Shown: positions 49,968 through 60,403 of the stretch, one piece after another
Layout: every line of letters begins with the position of its first letter
How positions within the stretch are numbered: the stretch's first letter is position 1
Source: Hyalangium gracile
Lineage (GTDB): Bacteria; Myxococcota; Myxococcia; Myxococcales; Myxococcaceae
Reading direction: 5' to 3'
Assembly (NCBI RefSeq): GCF_020103725.1
Contig: NZ_JAHXBG010000015.1
Span: 202,105 to 266,104, forward strand
Length of the DNA: 64,000 nucleotides
Made by a program: the position numbers and the translations under genes
Notes under the pieces: model-generated
The model's database searches: none
What the model saw: the letters and a program-made list of their open reading frames with translations, nothing else
Told to the model about the DNA's origin: nothing

Positions 49968-52130
49968 TCAGGGCGTGGGAGCGGTGTCCGCCGCCCACTT
50001 CTGGAGCTTCCGAGCAAGCGCGTGGTTCGGGTTGAACGCCAGGACGGCCTCGAGCAAGGCCTGGGCCGCGGAGGGATCCTTCTGACGCAGCGCCAGCCGG
50101 GCGCCCAGCACGTAGGCGCGGAGGAAGGTCGGGTCCCGCTCGCGCACCTGGGCCAGCTGCTCGGACACGGTGGCCAGCGCGGACGGGGGCGTGCCGGCAT
50201 TGAGGCCGTACTCGGCCAGGGCGAGGACGCTCCAGTGCGGGCGGGCCTCCACCTTCTTGAGCCGCTCGGCCAGGGCGACGGCCTGGGGCGTGCCGTTGAC
50301 GGCCTCGGAGATCGCCTGGGCCTTCACCCGGGCGACGACATCGGCCGCCGGCTCCGTCTCGGGGGCCAAGCGGATGACGGCCAGGGACTGATCGAGCCGC
50401 TTCGTCAGGTCCGTGGCCGCCGCCTCGAGGGAGCGCTTCTGCTCGCCCTGGGTGGCCAGCTCCTGCCGGCGCGCGTTGACGCGGCTCGGCCAGTCGACCG
50501 TGGCCTTGGCGAGCTCCAGCTGGGAGATCTCCTTGCGCAGGCGCGCCTCTTCCTGGTGGACCCACTCGAGCTCGACCTTGAGATCGTCGAGATGCAGCGC
50601 GAGCGCCACGACGAGCTCGGCCTGGGCCTCGGTGTACTTCGGGTAGCGGCCCACCAGCGAGGTCAGCTCCCGGATGGCCTGCTCCCGGGAGGCCGCGTCG
50701 TCCCGCCGCAGCAGGCTCGCCGCGCTCTCCTTGGCGGACACGGCATCCCCGGGCAGCTCCGCGCCCTGGTTGCGCCACACCGGATACGAGAGCCACGCCG
50801 TGAGGCCCAGCGCCACCACGGCGGCCAGGATGATGAAGAGGCGCTCCCTGCCACCGCCCGAGGACGGCTCCGAGGCGGATCGGGCGCTCCCGGGACGCTC
50901 CGGGACGATGAGCTCGGGAGGCAGCTCCAGCGCGGGCGCACGGCGCGAGGCAGCGATGGGCCCGCTGCGCTCGAGCTCCGTCTCTTGCGGGAGGGAAGGC
51001 AACGCGGGCCCCGGGAGCCCGACCGGCTCCTCGGGCAGCTCGACGGGGGGCGCAGCCTGGGGCCCGGTCGGGTGACGCTCCCGCGTCACACTCCGAGGGG
51101 GCATGGGCGAGGGCGCGGGCTCTGCCAGCCACGGCGCGGAGTGGCTGTCAGCTCCAGGAGCCGGGGCAGCGGTCTCCATCGCCTTTCGAGCCGCCTGGAC
51201 CTCCGTGGAGCCGAAGGTCTGGGTAGTGGCGGAGGTCGGCGAAGGACCGGGGACGGAGGCGGCGCCGAAGACCTGGGTCGTGGTCGCCGGGGGCGCCTTC
51301 GCGGCCACGGCCCCCGCGCCGAAGACCTGCGTCGTGGAGGCCGAGGGAGGAGGAGGCGGCGGCACCGAGGCGGCGCCGAAGACCTGCGTCGTGGTGGCTG
51401 GGGGGGCCTTCGCGGCCACGGCGGGCGCACCGAACACCTGCGTCGTGGTGGCGGGCGAGGACTGCGGCGGTGGGGGCGCGCCAAACACCTGCGTCGTGGT
51501 GGCGGGCGAGGACTGCGGCGGTGGGGGTGCGCCGAACACCTGCGTCGTGGTGGCGGGAGAAGACTCCGGCGGCGGCGTGGGCGCGCCGAACACCTGCGTC
51601 GTGGTGAGGGGAGAAGGCTGCGGGAGCGCGCCAAACACCTGCGTCGTGGTGGCGGGAGAAGACTGCGACGCCGCGCCCGTACCAGTCCCCCGCGCCTTCG
51701 CGGCCACGGCGGCCGCACCGAAGACCTGGGTCGTGGAGGGAGACGCCGCGGGAGCGCCTGGAGCGCCGAACACCTGGGTCTTCCCGCCCGGCTGCAGGTG
51801 CGTCCCTGGGATGGGCGTGCCGGCCGGAGGCGTCGGAGCCTCATCCGGCGCGGGCGTGGAAGGCGGTACCACTCCGAAGATCTGGGTCGTCTGGGTGTTG
51901 GGCGGGCCCTGCCTCGAGGCCCCCTGCATGGGGCTGCCAAAGACGCCCGTCTTCGTCCCCACGGAGGAGCGAGCGGGGCTCTGGACCGGGCCGGCGACGC
52001 GCACCTCTCCCGAGGGCGTGGCCGTGAAGACCTGGCTGCAGCGCGTACACTGCACCGAAGCCCCCGAGGGCGGCAGCAGCCGGGGGTCGAGATCGTACTG
52101 GCTCGAGCACTGGGGGCAGGCGATCTGCAC
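49968..52130 (-). CDS. Zinc-ribbon membrane protein with TTQVFG repeats and helical C terminus
   Basis: A 720-residue protein. Residues 1-40 form an MJ0042-type zinc ribbon (CPQC and CTRC, Cys 5, 8, 28, 31). Residues about 60-305 are a low-complexity Pro/Ala/Thr region with 13 copies of T[TK]xxFG, mostly TTQVFGA. A basic/Pro region follows, then one transmembrane helix (about 428-451) and a helical, TPR-like C terminus with a coiled-coil stretch. The repeats resemble the ETTSVF phospho-acceptor of GarA/OdhI; threonine phosphorylation is inferred. It begins 9 bases after comEA, with lysC upstream. Function unknown; similar zinc-ribbon proteins are numerous in myxobacteria. Confidence 0.8.
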   Translation of the reverse strand: MQIACPQCSSQYDLDPRLLPPSGASVQCTRCSQVFTATPSGEVRVAGPVQSPARSSVGTKTGVFGSPMQGASRQGPPNTQTTQIFGVVPPSTPAPDEAPTPPAGTPIPGTHLQPGGKTQVFGAPGAPAASPSTTQVFGAAAVAAKARGTGTGAASQSSPATTTQVFGALPQPSPLTTTQVFGAPTPPPESSPATTTQVFGAPPPPQSSPATTTQVFGAPPPPQSSPATTTQVFGAPAVAAKAPPATTTQVFGAASVPPPPPPSASTTQVFGAGAVAAKAPPATTTQVFGAASVPGPSPTSATTQTFGSTEVQAARKAMETAAPAPGADSHSAPWLAEPAPSPMPPRSVTRERHPTGPQAAPPVELPEEPVGLPGPALPSLPQETELERSGPIAASRRAPALELPPELIVPERPGSARSASEPSSGGGRERLFIILAAVVALGLTAWLSYPVWRNQGAELPGDAVSAKESAASLLRRDDAASREQAIRELTSLVGRYPKYTEAQAELVVALALHLDDLKVELEWVHQEEARLRKEISQLELAKATVDWPSRVNARRQELATQGEQKRSLEAAATDLTKRLDQSLAVIRLAPETEPAADVVARVKAQAISEAVNGTPQAVALAERLKKVEARPHWSVLALAEYGLNAGTPPSALATVSEQLAQVRERDPTFLRAYVLGARLALRQKDPSAAQALLEAVLAFNPNHALARKLQKWAADTAPTP
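51215..51960 (-). repeat. Coding repeats for TTQVFG motifs, with 51-bp tandem core
   Basis: Thirteen copies of a segment encoding T[TK]xxFG occur here. The core, from about 51431 to 51600, is a near-perfect tandem array: copies at 51431, 51482 and 51533 are 51 bp apart (17 codons, APPPPQSSPATTTQVFG). Outer copies have diverged spacers. All copies stay in frame, consistent with expansion by slippage or unequal exchange under selection for the motif. Confidence 0.85.
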
Positions 52131-52139
52131 GCAGCGTGC

Positions 52140-52546
52140 TTACCACACAGGGCGGGTGGACGGTGCCTCTCGTAACTCGGTGGCTGCCTGGAGGGTCTCC
52201 AGCTTGGCGGAGCCGACGCCGGAGACGGCATCCACCTCGGCCCAGCTCGAGAAGCGCCCCTGGGCCTCGCGGGCCTCCACGAGCTTGCGCGCCAGCGAGC
52301 GCCCTACCCCCGGCAGCCGGGCAAGCTCCTCCTCCGAGGCGGAGTTGAGGTCCAGCTTCAGCCCGAGCGCCAGGGCCTGCGCGCCGGTGGGAGGAGCACC
52401 CTCGCCACAGACAGCCACCCCGTCCCGGAAGCGCACCTGGGCGGGCGCGCAGTCCAGGGCGGGGGTCGGGCTCGGCCACCGCCACCGCACCACCCCCCCG
52501 AGCGCCATCAGCCCGAGTGTCGCGGCGGCGAGCGAGCCCGTGCGGT

Positions 52547-52550
<4 letters not shown>
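52140..52550 (-). CDS. ComEA-like helix-hairpin-helix protein
   Basis: A 136-residue exported or anchored protein. GTG 52550 overlaps the lysC stop in GTGA. A hydrophobic N terminus ([15 protein letters not shown]) precedes a Cys pair (DCAPAQ, VCGEG) and a C-terminal HhH domain [48 protein letters not shown], typical of ComEA DNA-binding proteins for DNA uptake. comEC is not adjacent. Its place in the lysC operon is unusual, so a role in competence is only one option; short ComEA-like proteins also have other DNA- or envelope-related roles. Confidence 0.82.
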
Positions 52551-53809
<1,259 letters not shown>

Positions 53810-53948
53810 GGTGCTTGAACCCCTCTCTACTTGACGGGCGGACCCTATTGGGCGCATCCCCGGGTGTCAAAGCTGTCGTGCTACACCGTTCGTCGCTGGC
53901 CCTCCGGCCCGTTTCGGCTACGGTGCGCGCCCTTTCGTTGGAGCCCCC

Positions 53949-55475
53949 ATGTCCCTGCCCCGCATGCTCATCGATGGAGACACCCTGAAGCTGGAGGAGA
54001 TCCTCCAGGTGGCCCGCCACGCCGTCACCGTGGAGCTGGCCCCCGAGGCCGCCACGCGCGTCCGCGCCTCGCGGGCCCTGGTGGATCGGGTGGCCGCCGG
54101 GGATGCCCCGTCCTACGGCATCAACACGGGGTTTGGCACCCTGGCGGAGGTGCGCATCGACAAGAAGGACCTGCGCGAGTTGCAGCGCAACCTGATCCTG
54201 TCGCACGCGGCGGGGGTGGGCACGCCGCTGCCGCTGCCGGAGGCCCGGGCGCTGCTGCTGCTGCGGTGCAACGTGCTGGCGAAGGGGTTCTCGGGGATCC
54301 GGCCGGAGACGCTCCAGCTGGCGCTGGAGATGCTGAACCGGGACGTGGTGCCGGTGGTGCCCGAGCGGGGCAGCGTGGGGGCGTCGGGAGATCTGGCGCC
54401 GCTGGCGCACCTGGCGCTGGTGTTCATCGGCGAGGGCGAGGCGTACTACCAGGGCGAGCGGCTCCCGGCGCGGCAGGCGTTGGAGCGGGCGGGGCTGCAG
54501 CCGGTGGTGCTGGAGGCCAAGGAGGGCCTGGCGCTGGTGAACGGCACGCAGGCGATGTGCGCGGTGGGCACGCTGCTGCAACTGCGCGCGGAGATGCTGG
54601 CGGATCTGGCGGACGTGGCGGGGGCGATGACGCTGGAGGGGCTGCTGGGGAGCCACAAGCCCTTCATCCCGGAGATCCACGACGTGCGAGCCCACCCGGG
54701 CCAGAAGGCGTGCGCGGCGCACCTGCGGCGGCTGCTCGCGGGCAGCGATCTGGTGGAGACGCACGTGAACTGCAGCAAGGTGCAGGATCCGTACAGCCTG
54801 CGGTGCATGCCGCAGGTGCACGGGGCGGCGCGAGAGGGGCTGGCGTTCGCGCGGCGCATCCTCGATGTGGAGGTGAACAGCGCCACGGACAACCCGCTGG
54901 TGTTCGTGGACTCGGAGCGGATCGTCTCGGGCGGCAACTTCCACGGGCAGCCGGTGTCGCTGGCGATGGACGTGGCGGCGATGGCGCTGACGCAGCTGTC
55001 GGCGATCAGCGAGCGGCGGGTGGAGCAGCTGGTGAACCCGTCGTTGTCGGGGCTGCCGCCGTTCCTGGCGAAGAACTCGGGGTTGAACTCGGGGTTCATG
55101 ATCGCGCAGGTGACGAGCGCGGCGCTGGTGGCGGAGTCGCGCGTGCTGAGCCATCCGGCGTCGGTGGACTCGATTCCGTCCTCGGCGGGCCGGGAGGACC
55201 ACGTGTCGATGGGGATGACGGCGGCGCTCAAGGGGCGGCAGGTGGCGGAGTTCACGCGCTCGTGCCTGGCCATCGAGCTGTTGTGCGCGGCGCAGGCGCT
55301 GGACTACCGGCAGCCGGTGAAGGCGGGCAAGGGTCCGCAGGCGGCGTACGAGCTGATCCGCGGCAAGGTGCCCACGATGGAGAAGGATCGCGAGCTGCAC
55401 CGGGACATCGCGGCGGTGAGCGCGCTCATCGACTCGGGCGAGCTGCTGGAGACGGTGCGCGCGGCCACCGCGTGA
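53949..55475 (+). CDS. hutH: Histidine ammonia-lyase
   Basis: This enzyme removes ammonia from histidine to give urocanate. The 508 residues are normal. The MIO cofactor triad Ala-Ser-Gly is in [17 protein letters not shown] (about 140-156). YGINTGFG near residue 56 and [13 protein letters not shown] near 83 favour histidine over tyrosine. [16 protein letters not shown] ([20 protein letters not shown]) and [15 protein letters not shown] are present. The other hut genes are not adjacent, so it could also act in an aminomutase-like or secondary pathway, but the selectivity residues support the standard function. It diverges from lysC. Confidence 0.92.
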   Translation: MSLPRMLIDGDTLKLEEILQVARHAVTVELAPEAATRVRASRALVDRVAAGDAPSYGINTGFGTLAEVRIDKKDLRELQRNLILSHAAGVGTPLPLPEARALLLLRCNVLAKGFSGIRPETLQLALEMLNRDVVPVVPERGSVGASGDLAPLAHLALVFIGEGEAYYQGERLPARQALERAGLQPVVLEAKEGLALVNGTQAMCAVGTLLQLRAEMLADLADVAGAMTLEGLLGSHKPFIPEIHDVRAHPGQKACAAHLRRLLAGSDLVETHVNCSKVQDPYSLRCMPQVHGAAREGLAFARRILDVEVNSATDNPLVFVDSERIVSGGNFHGQPVSLAMDVAAMALTQLSAISERRVEQLVNPSLSGLPPFLAKNSGLNSGFMIAQVTSAALVAESRVLSHPASVDSIPSSAGREDHVSMGMTAALKGRQVAEFTRSCLAIELLCAAQALDYRQPVKAGKGPQAAYELIRGKVPTMEKDRELHRDIAAVSALIDSGELLETVRAATA

Positions 55476-55481
55476 AGTGGC

Positions 55482-56387
55482 TCAATCGAGGAAGCGGCGC
55501 TCCCAGCGGCGCGTCTCTTCCATGGGGCGGCGAAGCACGGGAACATCAGTCCGGTGGAGCCATGGCTCCAGTACCCGTGCGAGTTCTCGGTAGGCGGGGA
55601 GCACATCCCCCCGCTCCACGTCGCCCGCTTCTGGCCACTCGCCCAAGGTGATGGCGACCTTGTCTTCCGCCACCTCCTGCACGCTCGTGCCAGGGTGGCG
55701 GAGCCGCGTCCGCAGCCCTTCCACCCCTCCCAGCTCACGGAGAACAGGCTGCCCCAGGAAGTTCACCCAGTGAGGGCCCCGGATGCGCGTACCCACCTCC
55801 CACGAGTACCCGGACTCGCCTGGGATATCGATCCCAGGGTAACGCATCCAATGGTGAGCCAGGGCCGTCGACACCCCGACCAGATCGAGCCCGCCGACGA
55901 ACGCCAGACCGCAGGAACCCGAGCACAACGGCAGCAGTGAAGCGAGCTCGATGGCCAGCTCACGCACCCGTGCAGGGCCATGCTCCTCTAGAAACTCCGT
56001 GGAGAGCCAGAAGGTCGCCTCGCACATCGCATCCGGCTTGTTCATCCTGGCGATGGCCTCAGGATCCTTGCCTCGGTACAGAAAAGCAGAGCGGCCCGAG
56101 ACATCGGGCGCCTCCAAGGTGATGCGCGGCCCCTCATCCTCGAGAAGCTGGCGTCGGACGAGCTCCCACCCTTGCTCATTGAGCTCCCTCCAATCCCCTT
56201 CTTCGTCCGCATAAAGCCCCAGTGCCTTGGGACCGATGCTTCGCAGATAAGCATCCAGCGCGCGCATGACGTCCTGCACGATCGCCTGGTGAGGCGGGCG
56301 CATGTAGAACGTCATGCTCAGTGCCTCACGTGCCACGACGGTACCGTTCCGGGCCTCGATGCGAATCCGCGGGTAGTGCTCGCTCAT
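55482..56387 (-). CDS. DUF3396 (type VI immunity-like) protein
   Basis: A 301-residue soluble protein. It matches the DUF3396 group, which is large in myxobacteria and includes type VI immunity proteins: SMTFYMRPPHQAIVQDVMRALDAYL, TFWLSTEFLEEHGPARVRELAIELASLLP, HHWMRYPGIDI, WVNFLGQPVLRELGGVEGLR and VAITLGEWPEAGD. No toxin gene is next to it, so it is an orphan here. ATG 56387 (MSEHYP) follows a GAGTGAG-type Shine-Dalgarno; a longer frame upstream has no support. It ends 6 bases from the convergent hutH stop. Confidence 0.75.
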   Translation of the reverse strand: MSEHYPRIRIEARNGTVVAREALSMTFYMRPPHQAIVQDVMRALDAYLRSIGPKALGLYADEEGDWRELNEQGWELVRRQLLEDEGPRITLEAPDVSGRSAFLYRGKDPEAIARMNKPDAMCEATFWLSTEFLEEHGPARVRELAIELASLLPLCSGSCGLAFVGGLDLVGVSTALAHHWMRYPGIDIPGESGYSWEVGTRIRGPHWVNFLGQPVLRELGGVEGLRTRLRHPGTSVQEVAEDKVAITLGEWPEAGDVERGDVLPAYRELARVLEPWLHRTDVPVLRRPMEETRRWERRFLD

Positions 56388-56600
56388 CGACTCACTCCGA
56401 GATGCGGCTGGACGAGTCCAGCGTGGCCACGAGTCTCCACGAGCCTGAATGGAGCAACATCGGCCTGCTCTCCGGCCAGCGGGCGTAGCGCATGGAGTCC
56501 TCCGAGGGTAGGCACCTCGTCTACCATGCAGGACAAATCCAGGAAATAATGGACTCCCCGCCAAACCGGGTGCTTTGCTCGGCGCATCGGGAGGAGTGCC

Positions 56601-57326
56601 ATGGGCCAGTCTGCGAGGAGCCTCTTGCTTCGGACCTTGCTGGTCACCCTGGTCGCCTGTGAAGGGGCACCGCTCAACAATCACCCGAGTCCCGTCACCG
56701 TCGTCTCCATCGAACCTTCGGAGATGACCACCGATGCCCCCACGGCGCTGATCCTCCAGCTCAGCGGACTGCCCGCCCACCTCGACTACGGGCGAGGCCA
56801 CGCCACGCTGCCCCCGATCACGGTCACCTTCGGCGCCGTCCTGTCTGTGCCCGGAGAGCCCCTCCCTCACGATCGTGTCCGCGCACAGGTGCCTCAGGGG
56901 CTACCTCCCGGCAGCTATGACGTGGGCATCCAGCTCGCCGACGGCCACACCGCCTCCCTCCCGATGGCCCTCATCGTCCGAGAAGCCCCAGATGGTGGCA
57001 CTCCCGACGGCGGCACACCCGACGGTGGAGGCCCGCCCCCGGGCATCACGGGCTTCTCCTTCCAGACCCTCAGCGAGCAGGTCCAGGGCGTTCCCTTCGT
57101 CATCGCCATCCGCGCGATGGGCCCCGACGCCGTTCGGTTCCAGGGCACGGTGGAGCTCTCCAGCGCCTGGCAGGTGACCCCTTCCGTCACCGAGCCCTTC
57201 CACGATGGCGTGCTGGTCATGGACGTCTCCATCCAGACGCCCGGAGACACCGTCACCCTCACGGCCAGGGACTCGGAGGGCCGCACCGGCACGTCCAACC
57301 CCTTCCGCGTGCGCCCCGCGCCCTGA
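56601..57326 (+). CDS. Lipoprotein with PDGGT linker
   Basis: A 241-residue lipoprotein (TLVAC, Cys near 20). Two beta-rich domains of Ig/IPT-like type (about 30-130 and 150-238) are joined by the linker PDGGTPDGGTPDGGG, typical of myxobacterial surface proteins. The second shows PFVIAIRAMGPDAVRF and TLTARDSEGRTGTSNPF. No catalytic motif. It starts after the DUF3396 gene's promoter side (divergent) and ends 20 bases from the convergent kinase. Function unknown; perhaps binding. Confidence 0.7.
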   Translation: MGQSARSLLLRTLLVTLVACEGAPLNNHPSPVTVVSIEPSEMTTDAPTALILQLSGLPAHLDYGRGHATLPPITVTFGAVLSVPGEPLPHDRVRAQVPQGLPPGSYDVGIQLADGHTASLPMALIVREAPDGGTPDGGTPDGGGPPPGITGFSFQTLSEQVQGVPFVIAIRAMGPDAVRFQGTVELSSAWQVTPSVTEPFHDGVLVMDVSIQTPGDTVTLTARDSEGRTGTSNPFRVRPAP

Positions 57327-57345
57327 TCCGCCCCTCGACGCGCGC

Positions 57346-58947
57346 CTACGCCGCCACGCGCCCGAGCGAGTTCGTCACCACCGTCTGCGTCCCGGTGAGC
57401 GACAGGGGGTTGCGGCGCACCGTGGCCTTCTCCAGCTCCGCGCCGCTCTGCGCCCACCATTGCGCGGCGTCCTCCTCCGTCCATTTCCCCGCGTCCGCGC
57501 ATAGCTCCAGCGCGATCCGCAGCTCCCGAGCGTTGTTGAAGCGGGACTCGGGGCGCTTCTCCAGGCACCGCAGGATGGTGCCGCACAGATCATCCGGCAG
57601 CTCGCGCCCCACCCGCAGGGACGGCGGCATCGGCGGCGTGTTCACGTGGTGCGAGCAGATCTCCGACGCGCTCTGCCCCGTGAAGACGTGCCCACCGGTG
57701 AGCAGCGCATAGCCCACCGCTCCCAGCGAATAGAGATCCGCGCGACCGTCCACCTTCGTCGGGTCCACGATCGCCTCTGGCGCCAGGTAGTGCGGCGTGC
57801 CAGCCACCACGTTGGTCCGACCCGAGCCCGTGTCCTCGGAGACGCCGAGCTGCTTCACCAGCCCGAAGTCCAGCACCTTCACCATGTCCGGCACGCCCCG
57901 GCGCCGACAGAGGAAGAGGTTGGCCGGCTTGATGTCGCGATGCAGCAGCCCCATGCCGTGCGCCTCCTCCAGCGCGCCACACACCTGCCGGAGGATGTGG
58001 ATGACCCGGGCGGGCGGCTGCGGCCCCGCCGCGGTCAGCAGGCGCTCCAGGTCCATGCCCTCCAGGTACTCCATCACGTAATAGAAGAGGCCCTCCGCGG
58101 TGCGGCCATAGTCATAGATGGCGATGGTGTTGGGGTGCGTGAGCTGGCTGGTGAGCTGCACCTCCCGCTCGAAGCGCTCCAGGCCATGGCCATCCACGTC
58201 GGTGCGCAGCAGCTTGATGGCCGTGCGGCGGCGCATCATCGCGTGGCTGGCCAGGTACACATCCCCCATGGCCCCCGCGCCCAGCATCTCCAGCAGCGTG
58301 TACTGGCCCAGCTTGCGCGCATCCCGGACCTGCTGCCGCAGGCCATACACCACCCGCGTCACGAGCGAGGCCATGATGACGGCGATGGCGCTCCAGAGCA
58401 GCGCATCGAGCGCCGGCAGGAGGAACCCCTCCAGAGTCCCCCGCCGCAGCAGGGCCAGGAAGACGGCGTCCGGCAGCGCGCCCGCCAGCGAGACCCAGAA
58501 CGTCCTGCGGACGGACGTCGGGACGATCACCGCGCGGCAGATGAGCGCCGCGGTGGTGCCCAGCAGCAGCGAGTGGGAGTCGTTGTCGAAGTAGGCATCC
58601 ACCTTCAACAGGAAGATCGCCCCCAGCAACCCCACGCTCTCCAGCCACCGCAGCAGCCGCGTGGAGCGCTGGGCCGTGCGGCACACCTGCCAGAGGGCGA
58701 ACGCGATCACCACGCTGACCAGGTGGAAGGCATACCCGGGCGCGACGATCAGGTTGAGCCACGGCGTGTCGAGGAACACGAGCGCCGCGAGGCTCGTGAT
58801 GACGTAGAAGCCTATGGCCAGGAGGAAGAGCGTCTTGAACAGGAACACCAGACGCTGCTGCAGGAACGCCCTCTCCTCCTCCGAGGGGAGCGATGCCGCG
58901 GCAATCGCGGCCGGCTGGGACAGATCCGGTGGCCCGAGGCGAACCAT
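57346..58947 (-). CDS. Ser/Thr protein kinase with N-terminal multi-TM domain
   Basis: A 533-residue protein with an unusual order: about six hydrophobic helices (about 36-205) come first, and the kinase domain is C-terminal (about 212-480). Kinase motifs: LGAGAMGDVYLA, Lys in AIKLLR, HRDIKPANLFL, DFGLVKQLG, AGTPHYLAPEAI and the C-lobe DLYSLGAVGYALLTGGHVF. A Thr-rich tail (SLTGTQTVVTNSLG) may be a phosphorylation site. The membrane domain looks like a sensor. ATG 58947 is chosen; a longer frame adds 38 residues. The gene is convergent with the PDGGT lipoprotein. Confidence 0.88.
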   Translation of the reverse strand: MVRLGPPDLSQPAAIAAASLPSEEERAFLQQRLVFLFKTLFLLAIGFYVITSLAALVFLDTPWLNLIVAPGYAFHLVSVVIAFALWQVCRTAQRSTRLLRWLESVGLLGAIFLLKVDAYFDNDSHSLLLGTTAALICRAVIVPTSVRRTFWVSLAGALPDAVFLALLRRGTLEGFLLPALDALLWSAIAVIMASLVTRVVYGLRQQVRDARKLGQYTLLEMLGAGAMGDVYLASHAMMRRRTAIKLLRTDVDGHGLERFEREVQLTSQLTHPNTIAIYDYGRTAEGLFYYVMEYLEGMDLERLLTAAGPQPPARVIHILRQVCGALEEAHGMGLLHRDIKPANLFLCRRRGVPDMVKVLDFGLVKQLGVSEDTGSGRTNVVAGTPHYLAPEAIVDPTKVDGRADLYSLGAVGYALLTGGHVFTGQSASEICSHHVNTPPMPPSLRVGRELPDDLCGTILRCLEKRPESRFNNARELRIALELCADAGKWTEEDAAQWWAQSGAELEKATVRRNPLSLTGTQTVVTNSLGRVAA

Positions 58948-59125
58948 GCAGAGCGAATGTTCTATCACCAATGGTGAGAACCAGACTGCCTTGTAGTGCC
59001 GGACGCTCTCACAATCCTGGCTTTCCGGCGGAGCTGGCACCCACTTGACGGTTCGCGTCACGGCGCTCTCCCGCCCTGTCAGGTCGAGCTCATGTCAATG
59101 ACCCTGCAGGGCTGACGCCGCCCCC

Positions 59126-60403
59126 TCACCGCCGGCCCGAGCGCCCCGCGGCCTCGATGAGGAGATCGGCGTAGCGGTTGCGCGCATCCTCTGGCCGGGT
59201 GCCGTCGCGGAAGTAGAACGTGAAGTCATCCCACGCGTCCGGGCGGTCGTCCGGGGCGAACATCCACGGGGCGATCCCTCCCACCCCCACGCGCCAGGCA
59301 CAGAGGAGCCAGCCTCGGTAGATGGCGCGCCGCTCCTCGAGCGAAAAGTCCCCCTGGTTGCGCAGGCCGAACTCCCCGAGGAAGAGCGGCTTGCCCAGCT
59401 CCCTGGCGAGGGCGGCATGGTCCGAGATCCAGCTCGCCCCGCTCCGAGCGGTATGCACGGTCGGAATGCCCCAGTGCTCCGGGTAGAAGTGCACGCTGCC
59501 GAAGTCGATGTGCGGCGAGGCCGTGTTGCCCCGGAAGCTGCTCGACGCCTCGAAGAGGGACGCCGGCGGCACGCGGCTCCAGAACGCGGCGTCGTAGCCC
59601 TCGACGGAGGTGTCGAAGCCCTCCTCACCCGTCCCCACCAGGTGGCCGGGCGCCTGGGCCTTCACCACCGAGGCGATCTCGTCCACCCAGGCCCGCATCG
59701 CCTCCCCTCCCCTGTCCAGCCCGACGCCGCGCGGCTCGTTCAGCAGCTCCCAGCCCAGGACGGCGGGGTGCTCGCCATAGCGGATGCCATCGAAGGTGTT
59801 CGTGCGAGACAGCAGGAAGGTGATGTACCGCTTGTAGTGCTCGATCACCGCGCGCTCGGTGAAGAAGCGAGGATCCCCCTGGCGCGGAGCGGGCAGCCCA
59901 GCCCACGCCACGTACTGACGCGCGCCGCCATAGGCATCCCAGTAGTTGCCGAGCGGCAACACGAGCTTCACCCCATGGTGAGAAGCCCGCGCGAGCACCA
60001 GGTCCAGCCCCCGGAGACTGTCCTCGTCGTACTGCCCTGGCGCCACCTGGATGGTGGACACCCCTCGCTTCTCCGGCGCGTCGTTGAAGCCGTTGGTCCT
60101 CAAGCCCCACACACCCATCGCCGCGGCCTTGGAGAGCACCTCCTCCACGACCCGAGACTCCGTCTGCCCGCCGCGAAGCTCCCGCGCGGCCTCGTCCTGC
60201 AGGTAGTACGCGTTGAGCAGCACCGCCGAGGAGGGCGCGCCACCCAGCTGGATCGGGGGGCCCTCGGGACAGTCCGAGGCCTCCTCTTCGAGCTGCTCCA
60301 GGGACTCGCTCCCACACGCCACCAGCAGCGAGAGGAGCAGGCCCAGCGCCAGCTCCCCCGCCGTCACACCGCGGGCTACACGCTCCATCCGCTTCGCCAT
60401 CAC
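59126..60403 (-). CDS. GH5-like glycoside hydrolase lipoprotein
   Basis: A 425-residue secreted enzyme (LLVAC lipobox, Cys near 30). The TIM-barrel motifs are those of clan GH-A: VWGLRTNGFND, VLGWELLNEPRG (acid/base Glu near 218), PHIDFGSVHFYPEHWG and KPLFLGEFGLRNQ (nucleophile Glu near 341). The layout resembles endo-beta-mannanases and cellulases of family 5. Likely substrate is beta-mannan or a related plant or fungal glycan, fitting saprophytic myxobacteria. Its ATG overlaps the peptidase stop by 4 bases (ATGA), so the two are co-translated. Confidence 0.85.
   Translation of the reverse strand: MMAKRMERVARGVTAGELALGLLLSLLVACGSESLEQLEEEASDCPEGPPIQLGGAPSSAVLLNAYYLQDEAARELRGGQTESRVVEEVLSKAAAMGVWGLRTNGFNDAPEKRGVSTIQVAPGQYDEDSLRGLDLVLARASHHGVKLVLPLGNYWDAYGGARQYVAWAGLPAPRQGDPRFFTERAVIEHYKRYITFLLSRTNTFDGIRYGEHPAVLGWELLNEPRGVGLDRGGEAMRAWVDEIASVVKAQAPGHLVGTGEEGFDTSVEGYDAAFWSRVPPASLFEASSSFRGNTASPHIDFGSVHFYPEHWGIPTVHTARSGASWISDHAALARELGKPLFLGEFGLRNQGDFSLEERRAIYRGWLLCAWRVGVGGIAPWMFAPDDRPDAWDDFTFYFRDGTRPEDARNRYADLLIEAAGRSGRR

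Noticed and set aside
51425..51600. Regular repeats that could be taken for a CRISPR array
   Set aside because: The repeats stay in frame inside the zinc-ribbon gene and encode TTQVFG; spacers are also repeated, and there is no cas gene.
55476..57326. A toxin partner for the DUF3396 gene
   Set aside because: The neighbours are hutH and a PDGGT-linker lipoprotein without a nuclease, lipase or other toxin motif.
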